From a virus, in IMG/VR virus record IMGVR_UViG_3300010400_000013, positions 1-42,500 of that record: 42,500 nucleotides of DNA; one strand, given 5' to 3'. The stretch's first letter is position 1; every line of letters begins with the position of its first letter. The translations under genes and the position numbers were made by a program. Below are positions 30,736 to 39,494 of the stretch, piece by piece. Under the pieces are notes generated by a model. It ran no database searches. It was not told where the DNA came from and was given only the letters and a program-made list of their open reading frames with translations.

Positions 30736-31373
30736 AGATCATCCTCTCAACATTGTGTAGTTGGTTAATGTTTCTCGGTGTCGCGTTTGCCGCGAGCGTG
30801 ACCATTGCCCCGACGACATTGAACATTGCTATCCCTACTGGGCAGACTTCTGCTTGGGGTTCCATTATCTCAACGAACACGGGCACTACGAGTGTGACGT
30901 TGACCTGGGCAGATTCCATCGACTGCTTGCGGGACTTGACGCCGTTGATGCGCACCCTCTCCGCAGGGGCCTCGACGACCTGGACGATTCGTGGCATATG
31001 CGTCCAGTCTGGCAACGCGTTTCTAGCTGGATCGGGCATCTCCATCACCATTCCCGTGTCGATTATGCAAGGTGCAGCGGCGATCCCAGGTCCACCGGGG
31101 ACTCCGATTGTGACCATGAAACCCTCGCCGATCCTTGGGAGTGCGTTGTTGGGATGGGATGCGAATAAGGAAATGGATCTTGCGGGATATCGCGTCTACA
31201 TGGGGACCGCACCACGCACCTATAACTCGATCTCAGTCTTGCCGAAAGATCGCATCACGGCGACGGCGAATAATTTACAGCCAGGCAAGACATACTTTTT
31301 TGCCGTGACGGCCTTCGATTCGTCGAACAATGAAAGCCCATTTTCAACAGAACTCAGCAAAACTGTTCCGTGA
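30732..31373 (+). CDS. Secreted protein with fibronectin-III domain
   Basis: A 213-residue protein. The N-terminus is a clear signal peptide (MKIILSTLCSWLMFLGVAFA, cut before AS). Residues ~25-115 form a beta-sandwich with two Cys (IDCLRDL, GICVQSG). A Pro-rich linker (PGPPGTP) leads to a C-terminal fibronectin-III domain (DLAGYRVYMGTAPRTYN...VTAFDSSNNESPFS). A secreted or surface-attached role is expected. The ATG overlaps the previous gene. Confidence 0.7.
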   Translation: MKIILSTLCSWLMFLGVAFAASVTIAPTTLNIAIPTGQTSAWGSIISTNTGTTSVTLTWADSIDCLRDLTPLMRTLSAGASTTWTIRGICVQSGNAFLAGSGISITIPVSIMQGAAAIPGPPGTPIVTMKPSPILGSALLGWDANKEMDLAGYRVYMGTAPRTYNSISVLPKDRITATANNLQPGKTYFFAVTAFDSSNNESPFSTELSKTVP

Positions 31374-31383
31374 AAGGAATCTG

Positions 31384-31758
31384 ATGATGAAAACGATCTG
31401 GAGCCTCATCCTCGTGATCGCGTTGACGATGTTCACCGTAGGGCCATCCATGGCGGTGACACAGGATGCGACGGTCGCCTGGACCGCGCCGACTCTGAAT
31501 CCGTCGAGTGTCACGGGCTATAAGATTGAACGATGTCAAGGGGCAGGCTGCACGGCCTTTCTGCCGCTGGCTACCGTGAATGCAACAACGCTGACCTATC
31601 TGGACGCGAATCTCGCACAAGGAACCGTCTTCTGTTATCGAGAAATCGCGACCAGTGCTGCGGGTGATGGGCAGCCCAGCCCTCCAGGATGTAGCAGTAC
31701 AGCAGGAGTACCCGGTGCGCCTGGACAGCCGACAATTACAATTACAATTAAGCCGTAG
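31384..31758 (+). CDS. Secreted fibronectin-III-like protein
   Basis: A protein of about 124 residues with two adjacent ATGs and GAAAGGA upstream. It has a signal peptide (SLILVIALTMFTVGPSMA) and then a fibronectin-like domain (VAWTAPTLNPSSVTGYKIERCQG..FCYREIATSAAG). Several Cys suggest disulfides. It ends in a Thr/Ile/Lys tail (PTITITIKP). Confidence 0.65.
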   Translation: MMKTIWSLILVIALTMFTVGPSMAVTQDATVAWTAPTLNPSSVTGYKIERCQGAGCTAFLPLATVNATTLTYLDANLAQGTVFCYREIATSAAGDGQPSPPGCSSTAGVPGAPGQPTITITIKP

Positions 31759-31766
31759 GGCGAGCG

Positions 31767-33698
31767 ATGAAGCAAACAGGTCTCATGATTGCACTCTTGG
31801 CGTTGGTATTCTGGTCGAGTTCCGTCCAGGCCCAGCTCTGGTCTGGGCAACTTCCAGCCAATCGGGCGACTGATTGGTCATCTCCAGGTGCGACGATTGT
31901 GAATCGCACCACCATCTGCGCGACGATTGCGGCCTATGGGACGAGTGGTTCTCCTGGCAATCCTTCGACTATCACGAACGCGATCAATGCCTGCACCAAT
32001 GGAGTCGTGAAGCTCGGAACAGGGACGTTTCATCTGTCGAACGGCATCACCTTTGCTGATAAAAACAATATCACCCTGCGCGGAGATGGCCCACATCTTA
32101 CTCGCATCATTTTCTACAACTACCAGGGATGCAATGGTTTCACGAAAGACCTCTCGAATCGAATTTGCATCCGTACCTCGTCAAACTGGGCACCCAATCC
32201 AAGCCAGGGCACACTGAGCGGAAATTTTGCAGCAGGGTCCAACTCCCTTACGTTGACCACAACCGCTACGCCAGCGGGCGCATTGGCGGTTGGTCGCATC
32301 ATGGTGATTTCACAGGATAATGATACATCAGACAACGGCTACGTATTTGTCTGCCAGGGCACTGCGAATCCTCCAGCCGGATGTTCCTATTCTGAAGGTG
32401 GAGGGCAGCACGCCTTTCCTGGTTCTGGAGGAACCCAGCAGGCAGTTGTGGTCACAAATATAGTTGGTACTACTGTCACGTTCAGTCCGGCATTAAAAGG
32501 CCCACATTGGACTTCGAGCAAAAATCCGAAGGCATTTTGGGGTGGCGCTGAAGCCGATGGCATTGGAATAGAGGATCTTGCTATTGATGGGTCAATCGGA
32601 AACGACTCCAATGGCTCATCGAACATTGCCTACTATGGGTCAAAAAATTTCTGGCTTTTGCGCGTCGAATCCTATGGAGCTGGTTATTATCACTTGAGTT
32701 GCCGCTTCTGTGTGAACGGCACTATCCGTGATAGCTATTTCGAGAGGAACATGACACTCCAGGCTCCTGCAAGCTATCAAGAAAACTATGGGATTGGATC
32801 AATCGTCTCGACCAATCTGTTGATCGAAAACAACATCTTTCATAAGAGCGCAGCGTCCGTGTCGATCAATGGCTCGTGCACGGGATGCGTGATCGGTTAT
32901 AACTACAGTTTTGAAAGTAACTTCTTTACTGACGCGGTGAGCGCCGGGTATTGGTCGCATGAGGTTGGCAATCATCTCAATCTCCTTGAGGGCAATGATT
33001 TTCCCGGTATCTTTTCAGATGGGATTCATGGGTCAGCGCAATTTCATACCTTTTTCAGAAACTATAGTGCGGGATTCGAGGCCATTAAAACTGGGGATAA
33101 TAACTCCTATGCCGTGAGTGTCAGTGGATATAACCGTATGTTCAATGTCATTGGCAATGTGCTTGGGAAGAATGGTTATGCAACAACCTATGAGAGTGTT
33201 GGTGGTCAGAAGATAATTTTCAATCTTGGACCTGCTGGCGTCAACGATCCGCGTGTAGCGATTACGATGATGCGGTGGGGCAATTACGATACCGTCACTG
33301 ATACAAGTCGGTTTCTTGTGAGTGAGGTGCCAACTGGGTTAGCACAGTTTGCCGTGACGCTTCCAGCTAGCACTACTCTTCCAAGTTCCTATTACCTTTC
33401 TAGCAGACCATCATGGTTTGGGTATAATGGCATAGCCGTACCATTCCCCCCGATCGGTCCTGACGTGATTGGTGGGTTTGATGCCACGCTTGGCAGTCAT
33501 GTGCATAAGATTCCGGCACGTCTCTGCTATGAAAACACTGCCAAAGATGGCGCGGGGAGGCTGACCGCCTTCAATCCTGCCCTCTGCTATGCGTCGGTGG
33601 GCGGGGGCGATACGACGCCCCCAGCGGCCCCTCAGAATCCCTATATCGTTCGTCCGCCATTACCTCAAGGCTTGCGCCTAGTCAGAGAGGAACAATAA
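31767..33698 (+). CDS. Secreted right-handed beta-helix protein (pectate-lyase-like)
   Basis: A 643-residue protein. The N-terminal signal peptide (LMIALLALVFWSSSVQAQ) is followed by a parallel beta-helix of repeating strands with Asn ladders (FADKNNITLRGDG, LLIENNIFHKS, NLLEGNDF, NRMFNVIGNVLG), as in pectate-lyase-like and tailspike-type depolymerases. It has no PEP-CTERM end; the C-terminus is Pro-rich. With a signal peptide it would leave the cell by the Sec route rather than be assembled in the virion. Polysaccharide degradation or modification is the likely role, but no catalytic residues can be assigned by eye. Confidence 0.7.
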   Translation: MKQTGLMIALLALVFWSSSVQAQLWSGQLPANRATDWSSPGATIVNRTTICATIAAYGTSGSPGNPSTITNAINACTNGVVKLGTGTFHLSNGITFADKNNITLRGDGPHLTRIIFYNYQGCNGFTKDLSNRICIRTSSNWAPNPSQGTLSGNFAAGSNSLTLTTTATPAGALAVGRIMVISQDNDTSDNGYVFVCQGTANPPAGCSYSEGGGQHAFPGSGGTQQAVVVTNIVGTTVTFSPALKGPHWTSSKNPKAFWGGAEADGIGIEDLAIDGSIGNDSNGSSNIAYYGSKNFWLLRVESYGAGYYHLSCRFCVNGTIRDSYFERNMTLQAPASYQENYGIGSIVSTNLLIENNIFHKSAASVSINGSCTGCVIGYNYSFESNFFTDAVSAGYWSHEVGNHLNLLEGNDFPGIFSDGIHGSAQFHTFFRNYSAGFEAIKTGDNNSYAVSVSGYNRMFNVIGNVLGKNGYATTYESVGGQKIIFNLGPAGVNDPRVAITMMRWGNYDTVTDTSRFLVSEVPTGLAQFAVTLPASTTLPSSYYLSSRPSWFGYNGIAVPFPPIGPDVIGGFDATLGSHVHKIPARLCYENTAKDGAGRLTAFNPALCYASVGGGDTTPPAAPQNPYIVRPPLPQGLRLVREEQ

Positions 33699-34390
33699 TG
33701 GCTGTGGCGTTTGACTCCTATTTTGAGGACGGCATAGCTGGCGACACAAGTATTTCCTTTGTGAGTAATACAGCCAATGTGCCTGGATCAGTTGCGGCGA
33801 ATAGCAATCGCGTGCTGGTGGCGGCCTTAGTGGTTCGCAGTAGTGCCACGGCTCATGCAGTTAGTGTGAATACTGTGGATATGGGCGCAGCGGTGGGGAC
33901 GGCTTCCACTGGAGGAAACGGACATATCTCCATCTTCAAAATGATCAATCCCCCAACGGGCAATCTCACCATGGCAGGGAGTTGGACGGGTACCAGTGCC
34001 GCCACGCTTCACGTTTGGTCATGGTATAACGCCGACCAGACGACAGGGGTACAGAATTTCAATTCGCATACTGCAACGGATACCGCCCTTACCGTGGCCA
34101 TTACGTCAACCAGCGGGAATGCGGTGTGCGTGGCTGCCTATGACGATGATGCTGCCAGCGGCACCTTTAGTGCTGGGGGAGCGAGCTTTATCTCTGATGC
34201 CCGCGACGGGAGATTCTCCGGGAACTATCACGGGGCGCATGCGCTCTCCAATGGCAGCACGATCACGATGACCGGGACGCTGGGGAGTTCCGTCCTCCAC
34301 ATCGAGGCGGGCGTGGATGTGATTGCGGTGGCAGCAGGCGATCCCGATCAACATAATCCGTTCACGAAGATTCTGTTCAAGGCGGCGTAG
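33698..34390 (+). CDS. Beta-rich structural or secreted-like protein, unknown
   Basis: A 230-residue Ala/Thr/Ser/Gly-rich beta protein starting in a TAATG overlap. It has repeating Thr-Ser strands (TGNLTMAGSWTGTSAATLHVWSWYN, LTVAITSTSGNAVCVAAYDDD) and no signal peptide. The C-terminus DQHNPFTKILFKAA is unlike typical secreted proteins. It could be a virion fibre component or a lectin-like domain. Confidence 0.5.
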   Translation: MAVAFDSYFEDGIAGDTSISFVSNTANVPGSVAANSNRVLVAALVVRSSATAHAVSVNTVDMGAAVGTASTGGNGHISIFKMINPPTGNLTMAGSWTGTSAATLHVWSWYNADQTTGVQNFNSHTATDTALTVAITSTSGNAVCVAAYDDDAASGTFSAGGASFISDARDGRFSGNYHGAHALSNGSTITMTGTLGSSVLHIEAGVDVIAVAAGDPDQHNPFTKILFKAA

Positions 34391-34537
34391 ATGGCCGACA
34401 AGGGACCAAAAGGCAATATCATCCCGCGCTTATTGGCGTGGCTTGAATCACAAGGGATTGAGCCGAGTGAAGCGATTCTTCGACATGTACTCGGCATCGC
34501 GAAATCATTGGAGACCAAATCGAGAGAGAACAAATAA
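34391..34537 (+). CDS. Small helical protein, unknown
   Basis: A 48-residue protein starting right after the previous stop (GTAGATGG). It is a single helical domain (NIIPRLLAWLESQG, then AILRHVLGIAKSLE) with a Lys-rich start and end. No family was recognised. The UTR hairpins follow directly. Confidence 0.45.
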   Translation: MADKGPKGNIIPRLLAWLESQGIEPSEAILRHVLGIAKSLETKSRENK

Positions 34538-34557
34538 CCCATCCGCTTCCAGTACGC

Positions 34558-34587
34558 CATTCAGTCACGCGCCCGCCTCACTGAATG
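34558..34587 (+). promoter_or_regulatory. Upstream hairpin of the 34626 leader
   Basis: CATTCAGT (34558-34565) and ACTGAATG (34580-34587) are perfect complements, giving an 8-bp stem with a 14-nt loop. The leader before 39535 has a stem with the same loop length in the same relative place. Confidence 0.6.
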
Positions 34588-34588
34588 A

Positions 34589-34623
34589 CTCGCCTCCTTG
34601 AAGCCTCACCACAAGGAGACGAG
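34589..34623 (+). promoter_or_regulatory. Ribosome-binding-site-sequestering hairpin
   Basis: CTCG plus CTCCTTG (34594-34600) pairs with CAAGGAG (34612-34618) plus CGAG, interrupted by one C/A mismatch; the loop is 11 nt. The ribosome binding site AAGGAG (34613-34618) lies wholly in the right arm, ending 7 bases before the ATG at 34626. Folded RNA would hide the site. Confidence 0.65.
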
Positions 34624-34625
34624 CT

Positions 34626-35249
34626 ATGTTTACTTCTTCATTTCGCGATACCTGCCTCGGACAATTGGGCGGATTCGTCGGCCTGATCAAAGCCATTTCC
34701 GACTGGCGAGCCGGGACCGTCACCGAAGCCGCCTATACCGGCTATGGAACACGGCCAGCGATTACCTACGGGGCCGCTGCCAATACGTCACCAACTGGCG
34801 GACGGCAGAAGGCTAACTCAGCTGCCGTCACCTTCCCGCAGAATACCGGCTCGAACGAAGATCAAATCGGCTGGGGGATTTATTCAGCGGCCACCGCAGG
34901 CACACTGCAAGCGATCGGCCTGCTCGATACCGATCCACCCATCTTTGGCACCGGCCTCGTCAACGACAATATTGAAGCCTTCGCGCACGGTCTCCAAGCC
35001 GATCAGCGCGTGTTTGTGCTGGCAGCTCCTGGTGCAGTGATTCCCACGGGGCTCGCAGAGAATACCGCCTACTTTGTGCTGGCCGCTGGATTGACGGCCG
35101 ACGTGTTTACGCTCTCCACGACATCGGGCGGTGCCGCCGTGAACATCACCGTAGGCGGGGCCTCGTTGTTCATGCCCTATAAGGCCGTGACGGTGGCGAC
35201 AAACGCGACACCGGAGTTTGCGATCGGGGCCTTGGTGGTCCAAATCTAA
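34626..35249 (+). CDS. Tail-fibre-like virion protein
   Basis: A 207-residue protein with a leader containing two hairpins. The N-terminus (TSSFRDTCLGQLGGF..LIKAISDWRAG) resembles a phage virion family I recall that begins with a short helix followed by a beta domain (FPQNTGSNEDQIGWGIYSAATAGTLQAIGLL). The C-terminal half contains a beta domain (ENTAYFVLAAGLTADVFTLST) like those in phage receptor-interaction proteins. It is the first of three fibre-like genes. Confidence 0.55.
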   Translation: MFTSSFRDTCLGQLGGFVGLIKAISDWRAGTVTEAAYTGYGTRPAITYGAAANTSPTGGRQKANSAAVTFPQNTGSNEDQIGWGIYSAATAGTLQAIGLLDTDPPIFGTGLVNDNIEAFAHGLQADQRVFVLAAPGAVIPTGLAENTAYFVLAAGLTADVFTLSTTSGGAAVNITVGGASLFMPYKAVTVATNATPEFAIGALVVQI

Positions 35250-35261
35250 GAGGCTTCGCAT

Positions 35262-36248
35262 ATGTGGACCGTTCCTGATCAGGGCGAGGGCGATAGCAAC
35301 CTACAGTCGATCTTGTTCCAGGAATACCTGGACGTGCTCATCGCCGGCATCAATGGACTCGATTGTGTCTTGTCAGGCTGCGCGGTGACTGGCGGGGCCG
35401 ACATGACCCCTGCCGTCGCGAAAGGGGCGGTACTGACCAATGGGGTGCTGAAGCCGGTGACCGCTGGCGACGTCACGATTGGGACGGCGGATGCCACTAA
35501 TCCACGCATCGATCTCATCGTAGTGGATAGCTCGGGCGCGAAGCAGGTGCGGGCCGGTACGCCAGGATCCTATGTGGCCGGCACGAGTGCGCCGAAACCG
35601 CCAGCGCGGACAGCAAATGATGTGGTTTTGGCTGCCGTCTATGTCCCCGCGAATGATACCAGCATTGAGACGACCAAGTGCATTGACATGCGCATGATGC
35701 GGACACAGGGGCCGATCTGTCTCTATAAAACCACGACGGCGGAAACAACGAATACCGCTGGGACCGTTGAACTTCTGAATAAAGCCAATTCTGGCGTGAC
35801 CATTCCAAGTGGACTCTTTCTGGCGGGTCGCATGCTGCGTGTGCGCCTGGGTGGCAATATGCTTCTGAACTCAGGGACGGGCACGAACAGTGTGGCCATC
35901 CGTTATGGCGGCACCACGATGTATTCGGATACCTCGGCGGCGCAAGTGGCGGATGCAGATCGTGGGGCCTGGTGGCTGGATTTTGATCTTGTGGCACAAG
36001 GGAATAGCGATCAATCGTTAAATGGGCATTTTCAATATACAGACTGGCAGATTGCCCGCACAGCTCCAGGGACTGGGATTGGGGATATGTTTGGTGGCAC
36101 GGGAACGACGGAAGGGCCTACGGCCTTTTCAGGCGCTGCCGCCGTCGATTCCGATGCCGCAGATCGCCTCTTGTCCGTCTTGCTGACCTTTGCCAGTAAT
36201 GCGGCGAATGAAGTCGTCGTCGAATCAGCGACGGTGGAGTTGATCTAA
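35262..36248 (+). CDS. Fibre-like structural protein
   Basis: A 328-residue protein with AAGAGG before the ATG. It opens with GEGDSNLQSILFQEYLDVLIAGINGLDCV and a GADMTPAVAKGAVLTNGVLKPV stretch, common in phage tail-fibre N-terminal regions. The C-terminal half (GRMLRVRLGGNMLLNSGTGTNSVAIRYGG, VESATVELI) is a beta-sandwich like those in phage capsid or fibre decoration. The role is inferred. Confidence 0.55.
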   Translation: MWTVPDQGEGDSNLQSILFQEYLDVLIAGINGLDCVLSGCAVTGGADMTPAVAKGAVLTNGVLKPVTAGDVTIGTADATNPRIDLIVVDSSGAKQVRAGTPGSYVAGTSAPKPPARTANDVVLAAVYVPANDTSIETTKCIDMRMMRTQGPICLYKTTTAETTNTAGTVELLNKANSGVTIPSGLFLAGRMLRVRLGGNMLLNSGTGTNSVAIRYGGTTMYSDTSAAQVADADRGAWWLDFDLVAQGNSDQSLNGHFQYTDWQIARTAPGTGIGDMFGGTGTTEGPTAFSGAAAVDSDAADRLLSVLLTFASNAANEVVVESATVELI

Positions 36249-36250
36249 CT

Positions 36251-38146
36251 ATGAGCGATCTCGTTGTCGGAGGACCAGGACCTGGTGTGGGACTCGCGGA
36301 AACCGGGAGTCCAACTTCGGGCACCACGGTCAATGTCTCCGGTACGGCCAGGATGGTGGTCCGGCTGCTGGCGCTGAGTCTCTCATTAGTCTTCATGGCA
36401 ACGCCAGCGAAGGCCATGGAGCGGATCAAGGGCGCCACACTCACCGGAAAGGTGGCCCTAGCTGGCACTCTCCGGTCGACCGAGCGCCTCTCTTCTGGCT
36501 TCCTGGGAGGCAAAACCGCGCTCGCAGGGACCAGTCGAGACAGTGAGCGCTTACCTGGGGCCACCCTCGGCTGGAAGAATTCACTTACCGGAACACTACG
36601 AGCGAGTGATCGGCTCTCGTCTGGACTCTTGACGAGTAAGACCAGCCTCGCCGGGAAGTTCAGGACTAGCGAAAGACTGACCGGCAATCTTGGATTCAGC
36701 GCCGGCCATCAGCTCATTACGGGCACCACTCGAGATTCCGCACGCCTGCTGTCTACTGCCATCTCCCTGAACTATTCCGCTACTCCAAGCCGAGACTATC
36801 CACGCCTACGCGGGGCCTTCCTGGGTGGCAAGACGAGCCTGGCAGGCACGATTCGGAGCAATGAGCGAGATAATGGGCTCCTGACCAGTAAACTGCCTCT
36901 GTTCGGCAAAGTACGCGCCTCCAATCGGAGCTATGCCGTCTGGACCGTCCATGCGCCTTCAGCCATCGAAGGCAGCCTAAGAGCGCCAGCACGGCTCAAG
37001 GGGGCCACCCTGATCGGGAAGGTGGCCCTGACTGGCAAGATACGGTCTAGTTCAAGGGATCTCGCCCAACTCCAATTCCAAGGCACGACCACCTCAATCA
37101 CCGGAACGACTCGAGAGACCTCAAGACTCGTGGTCACTGGGATGTCCCTGGCCTATGCCGCAACCCCCTCCAGGGAAAGTGAGCGACTGCGCGGAGCGAC
37201 ACTGGGATTTGTCGGCGTAGGCGGGAAAGTCTTCATTGTCGGGACCAGTCGTGATTCGGATCGGCTGATCGGCAGACTTGGCCTGGTCTATGATGTCTCG
37301 CCTCTCGTCAACAGTCCGCGCCTATTAGGGGCTGCGCTGATTCAAAAGCGACTTGTGACCGGGACCGTCCGATCCACAGATCGTCTGCGAGGGGCTTCGC
37401 TCTCATTCCCTGGCGCTGCGCTCTCAGGCACCGTGCGAGAGACCGAACGCTTGCGTGGAGCATTGCTGACTGGCAAAGTCTCACTCAGCGGGACGGTTCG
37501 AGACGAGGAACGGCTGCTTGGGGCCATCCTCATCAGTAAAACGGCATTAGGCGGCACGATTCGCTCGACTGAACGAGAAACCGGCAATATCACCTTTGCC
37601 GGAGCGACCCAATTGCAAGGCTCCTCTCGCGTTCTCGTTAGCCTTCCGGGCGTCCTGCTCACGGGCAAAACCGCACTGATTGGCACGATTGTCGAGCTGC
37701 CTCGGCTGTCTAGTGGATTCCTGGGTGGCAAGACGTCGCTCATCGGGACGGTATGCGGATCTGAACTGGTCAAGAATGCCAGCTTCAATGTGCGCGTGCC
37801 GATCGCAGGGACGCTCCGCACGAGCGAGCGCGATCTTGGCGCAGTCCTGATCCTGAAAACGCTGACGGGCATCAATGGGAAAACCTCTCTGCATCCCCGG
37901 TTGCTCGGGGCCACGCTCATCGGAACGAGCACCTTCAACGGCACCATTGTTGCCGTCTCGATCTTGCCAGGGGCCGCGCTCACGAGTGATCTGGAGCTGG
38001 CGGGGATCATGCGGGCGACTGGTGCGCGATTGGTCAATGGCTTGAATCCCGTTGGCGAACCCTATCGCATTCTGGATTCGACCGATCATGCCGTCATCTT
38101 CATCGCCACAGATCGCCCGTTCACCATGCCCTTTGAGAAGACATGA
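36251..38146 (+). CDS. Long repeat protein, about two dozen 21-residue repeats
   Basis: A 631-residue protein made almost wholly of imperfect ~21-residue repeats with the pattern ERL-x-GA-x-L-x-GK-x-x-L-x-GT-x-R-x-S, one after another from about residue 57 to 600. This suggests a long beta-solenoid or fibre. Residues 35-56 look like a signal peptide (hydrophobic core, then ATPAKA) preceded by its own Met at residue 35 (36353), but with little ribosome binding site; the first 34 residues are Gly/Pro-rich. Either the protein starts at 36251 with a buried hydrophobic segment, or it starts at 36353 and is exported. The C-terminal ~30 residues are different (DSTDHAVIFIATDR). Confidence 0.6.
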   Translation: MSDLVVGGPGPGVGLAETGSPTSGTTVNVSGTARMVVRLLALSLSLVFMATPAKAMERIKGATLTGKVALAGTLRSTERLSSGFLGGKTALAGTSRDSERLPGATLGWKNSLTGTLRASDRLSSGLLTSKTSLAGKFRTSERLTGNLGFSAGHQLITGTTRDSARLLSTAISLNYSATPSRDYPRLRGAFLGGKTSLAGTIRSNERDNGLLTSKLPLFGKVRASNRSYAVWTVHAPSAIEGSLRAPARLKGATLIGKVALTGKIRSSSRDLAQLQFQGTTTSITGTTRETSRLVVTGMSLAYAATPSRESERLRGATLGFVGVGGKVFIVGTSRDSDRLIGRLGLVYDVSPLVNSPRLLGAALIQKRLVTGTVRSTDRLRGASLSFPGAALSGTVRETERLRGALLTGKVSLSGTVRDEERLLGAILISKTALGGTIRSTERETGNITFAGATQLQGSSRVLVSLPGVLLTGKTALIGTIVELPRLSSGFLGGKTSLIGTVCGSELVKNASFNVRVPIAGTLRTSERDLGAVLILKTLTGINGKTSLHPRLLGATLIGTSTFNGTIVAVSILPGAALTSDLELAGIMRATGARLVNGLNPVGEPYRILDSTDHAVIFIATDRPFTMPFEKT

Positions 38147-38436
38147 ATACGTTTAGCAAACAGCCGGCTGAGACCTATACCATCGGGATTGACTTCGCGG
38201 GCAAACTACCGGCTGGGGCGACCCTGGCGAATGGGACTGTGACGGCCATGGATGCTGCTGGTATAGACGCGCCTGGTGTGATTTCCGATGCATCGGCCAC
38301 GATCGTCGGCAATGAAGCGCGGATCAAGGTGCTGGCGGGGCTGCATGGTCAAGACTATCGCATTCGTTTTCGGATGACGCTTTCGAACGCCGACATTTTG
38401 GAAGAGGACGTGCTGATGCGTGTGGGGAATTTGTAA
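38143..38436 (+). CDS. Small beta-sandwich tail protein
   Basis: A 97-residue protein with an ATGA overlap. FSKQPAETYTIGIDFAGKLPAG, SDASATIVGNEARIKV and DYRIRFRMTLSNADILEEDVLM match an Ig-like pattern that is common at this place in phages, between head and tail genes. It probably decorates the tail or completes the head-tail joint. Confidence 0.6.
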   Translation: MNTFSKQPAETYTIGIDFAGKLPAGATLANGTVTAMDAAGIDAPGVISDASATIVGNEARIKVLAGLHGQDYRIRFRMTLSNADILEEDVLMRVGNL

Positions 38437-38948
38437 TGGCGGCGACAGCCATCACCATGACCGTCGTGAACATGCCGGGGTTCCTCAAGGCGATTGTCGA
38501 TACGCCGAAAGTCCAGCTTCGCTATATGCGCGGGGAACTCTCACGAGGCGTGAAGCGCATGCGGAAGAGTTTCATTCAGAAGCAATTGCATGGGTCGCCA
38601 GGGATCAAGGCCGAAGGCAAGCTGAGCAAGGGCAAGAACGTCTTTACCTTTGTTGATGGGCGCTCGCTCTCACAGCTCGGTGCCAAGATTGGGATTTCTC
38701 GCATTCTGCATGTCCACGAGAAAGGCCTCACGATCACGCCGAAAGGCAGCGGCATGCTATTGCTCCACGAAAAGGGACGCGGGCCGATCTTTGCGGCGAC
38801 TCGAAAGGTGGTCATTCCGCCTCGTCTCAAGTTTCAGCAACAGGTGGCACAGGAGACGCCCGCCATGCTGCGCAAGGTCGGTGAGGCGGGCACGCGAGCG
38901 ACGGAGCAGACATTGAGCAAGGGATTGCTGAAAGGAATTTCAATCTAA
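38436..38948 (+). CDS. Tail completion protein candidate (HK97 gp10 / GpZ-like)
   Basis: A 170-residue protein with a TAATG overlap. An N-terminal helix (RGELSRGVKRMRKSFIQKQL) and a beta region (ISRILHVHEKGLTITPKGSG) lead to a helical C-terminus. The size and order before a tail terminator fit the HK97 gp10 or lambda GpZ group, which act at the head-proximal end of the tail. Confidence 0.6.
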   Translation: MAATAITMTVVNMPGFLKAIVDTPKVQLRYMRGELSRGVKRMRKSFIQKQLHGSPGIKAEGKLSKGKNVFTFVDGRSLSQLGAKIGISRILHVHEKGLTITPKGSGMLLLHEKGRGPIFAATRKVVIPPRLKFQQQVAQETPAMLRKVGEAGTRATEQTLSKGLLKGISI

Positions 38949-39430
38949 TGAGCGATTCCATCCAAGAGCAAATCGTCAAGAAGATCGCGGAGGCACTAGG
39001 GATGATCTCAACCGTGAAAGGCTTCGACAATACCATTGCCTCGGTCCAGCGGCTGGATCAATCCGGCGTGGATCTCAATGTCGTGCCCACGATCCTGGTC
39101 AAAGAAGGCGACGTGTCGGTGGAGCTGAGTAATTCAATCTTCCCGAACGTGCGCAAACGGATGGAGATCTTGGCCGTCGTGATTACGCGACAGGATGAAT
39201 CGGCCAGCTCGACCGATCTGCGCAGCGGTGGGGAGCAATTGAATAGCTTGGTGGCCGATATCGAGAAGGTGGTGGCGACGAATCGCACGTGGGACGGCTT
39301 GGCCATGCAAACCGATCCTCCCAGTTATTCGGAAGTCGAGATGGATGCGACGATGCCGCACTTGGCGCGGGCCGTGCGCTTTGAGGTGCTCTATGAACAC
39401 GAGAGGGTGAATCCCTATAGGCAGATTTAA
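38948..39430 (+). CDS. Tail terminator protein candidate
   Basis: A 160-residue protein with a TAATG overlap. A helical N-terminus (SIQEQIVKKIAEALGMI), strands (VELSNSIFPNVRKRMEILAVVITRQDES) and a late HLARAVRFEVLYEHE strand match GpU-like terminators, which cap the growing tail tube. It directly precedes the tube gene. Confidence 0.65.
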   Translation: MSDSIQEQIVKKIAEALGMISTVKGFDNTIASVQRLDQSGVDLNVVPTILVKEGDVSVELSNSIFPNVRKRMEILAVVITRQDESASSTDLRSGGEQLNSLVADIEKVVATNRTWDGLAMQTDPPSYSEVEMDATMPHLARAVRFEVLYEHERVNPYRQI

Positions 39431-39466
39431 CAGTTCAATCATATGTTGACCGCTTCTCGCACGCTC

Positions 39467-39492
39467 GTCAGCCACGCTCAGGCTTCGCTGAC
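39467..39492 (+). promoter_or_regulatory. Upstream hairpin of the tail-tube leader
   Basis: GTCAGC (39467-39472) and GCTGAC (39487-39492) pair around a 14-nt loop that itself contains AGCC/GGCT. The position relative to the next hairpin mirrors the leader at 34558. Confidence 0.55.
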
Positions 39493-39494
39493 CA

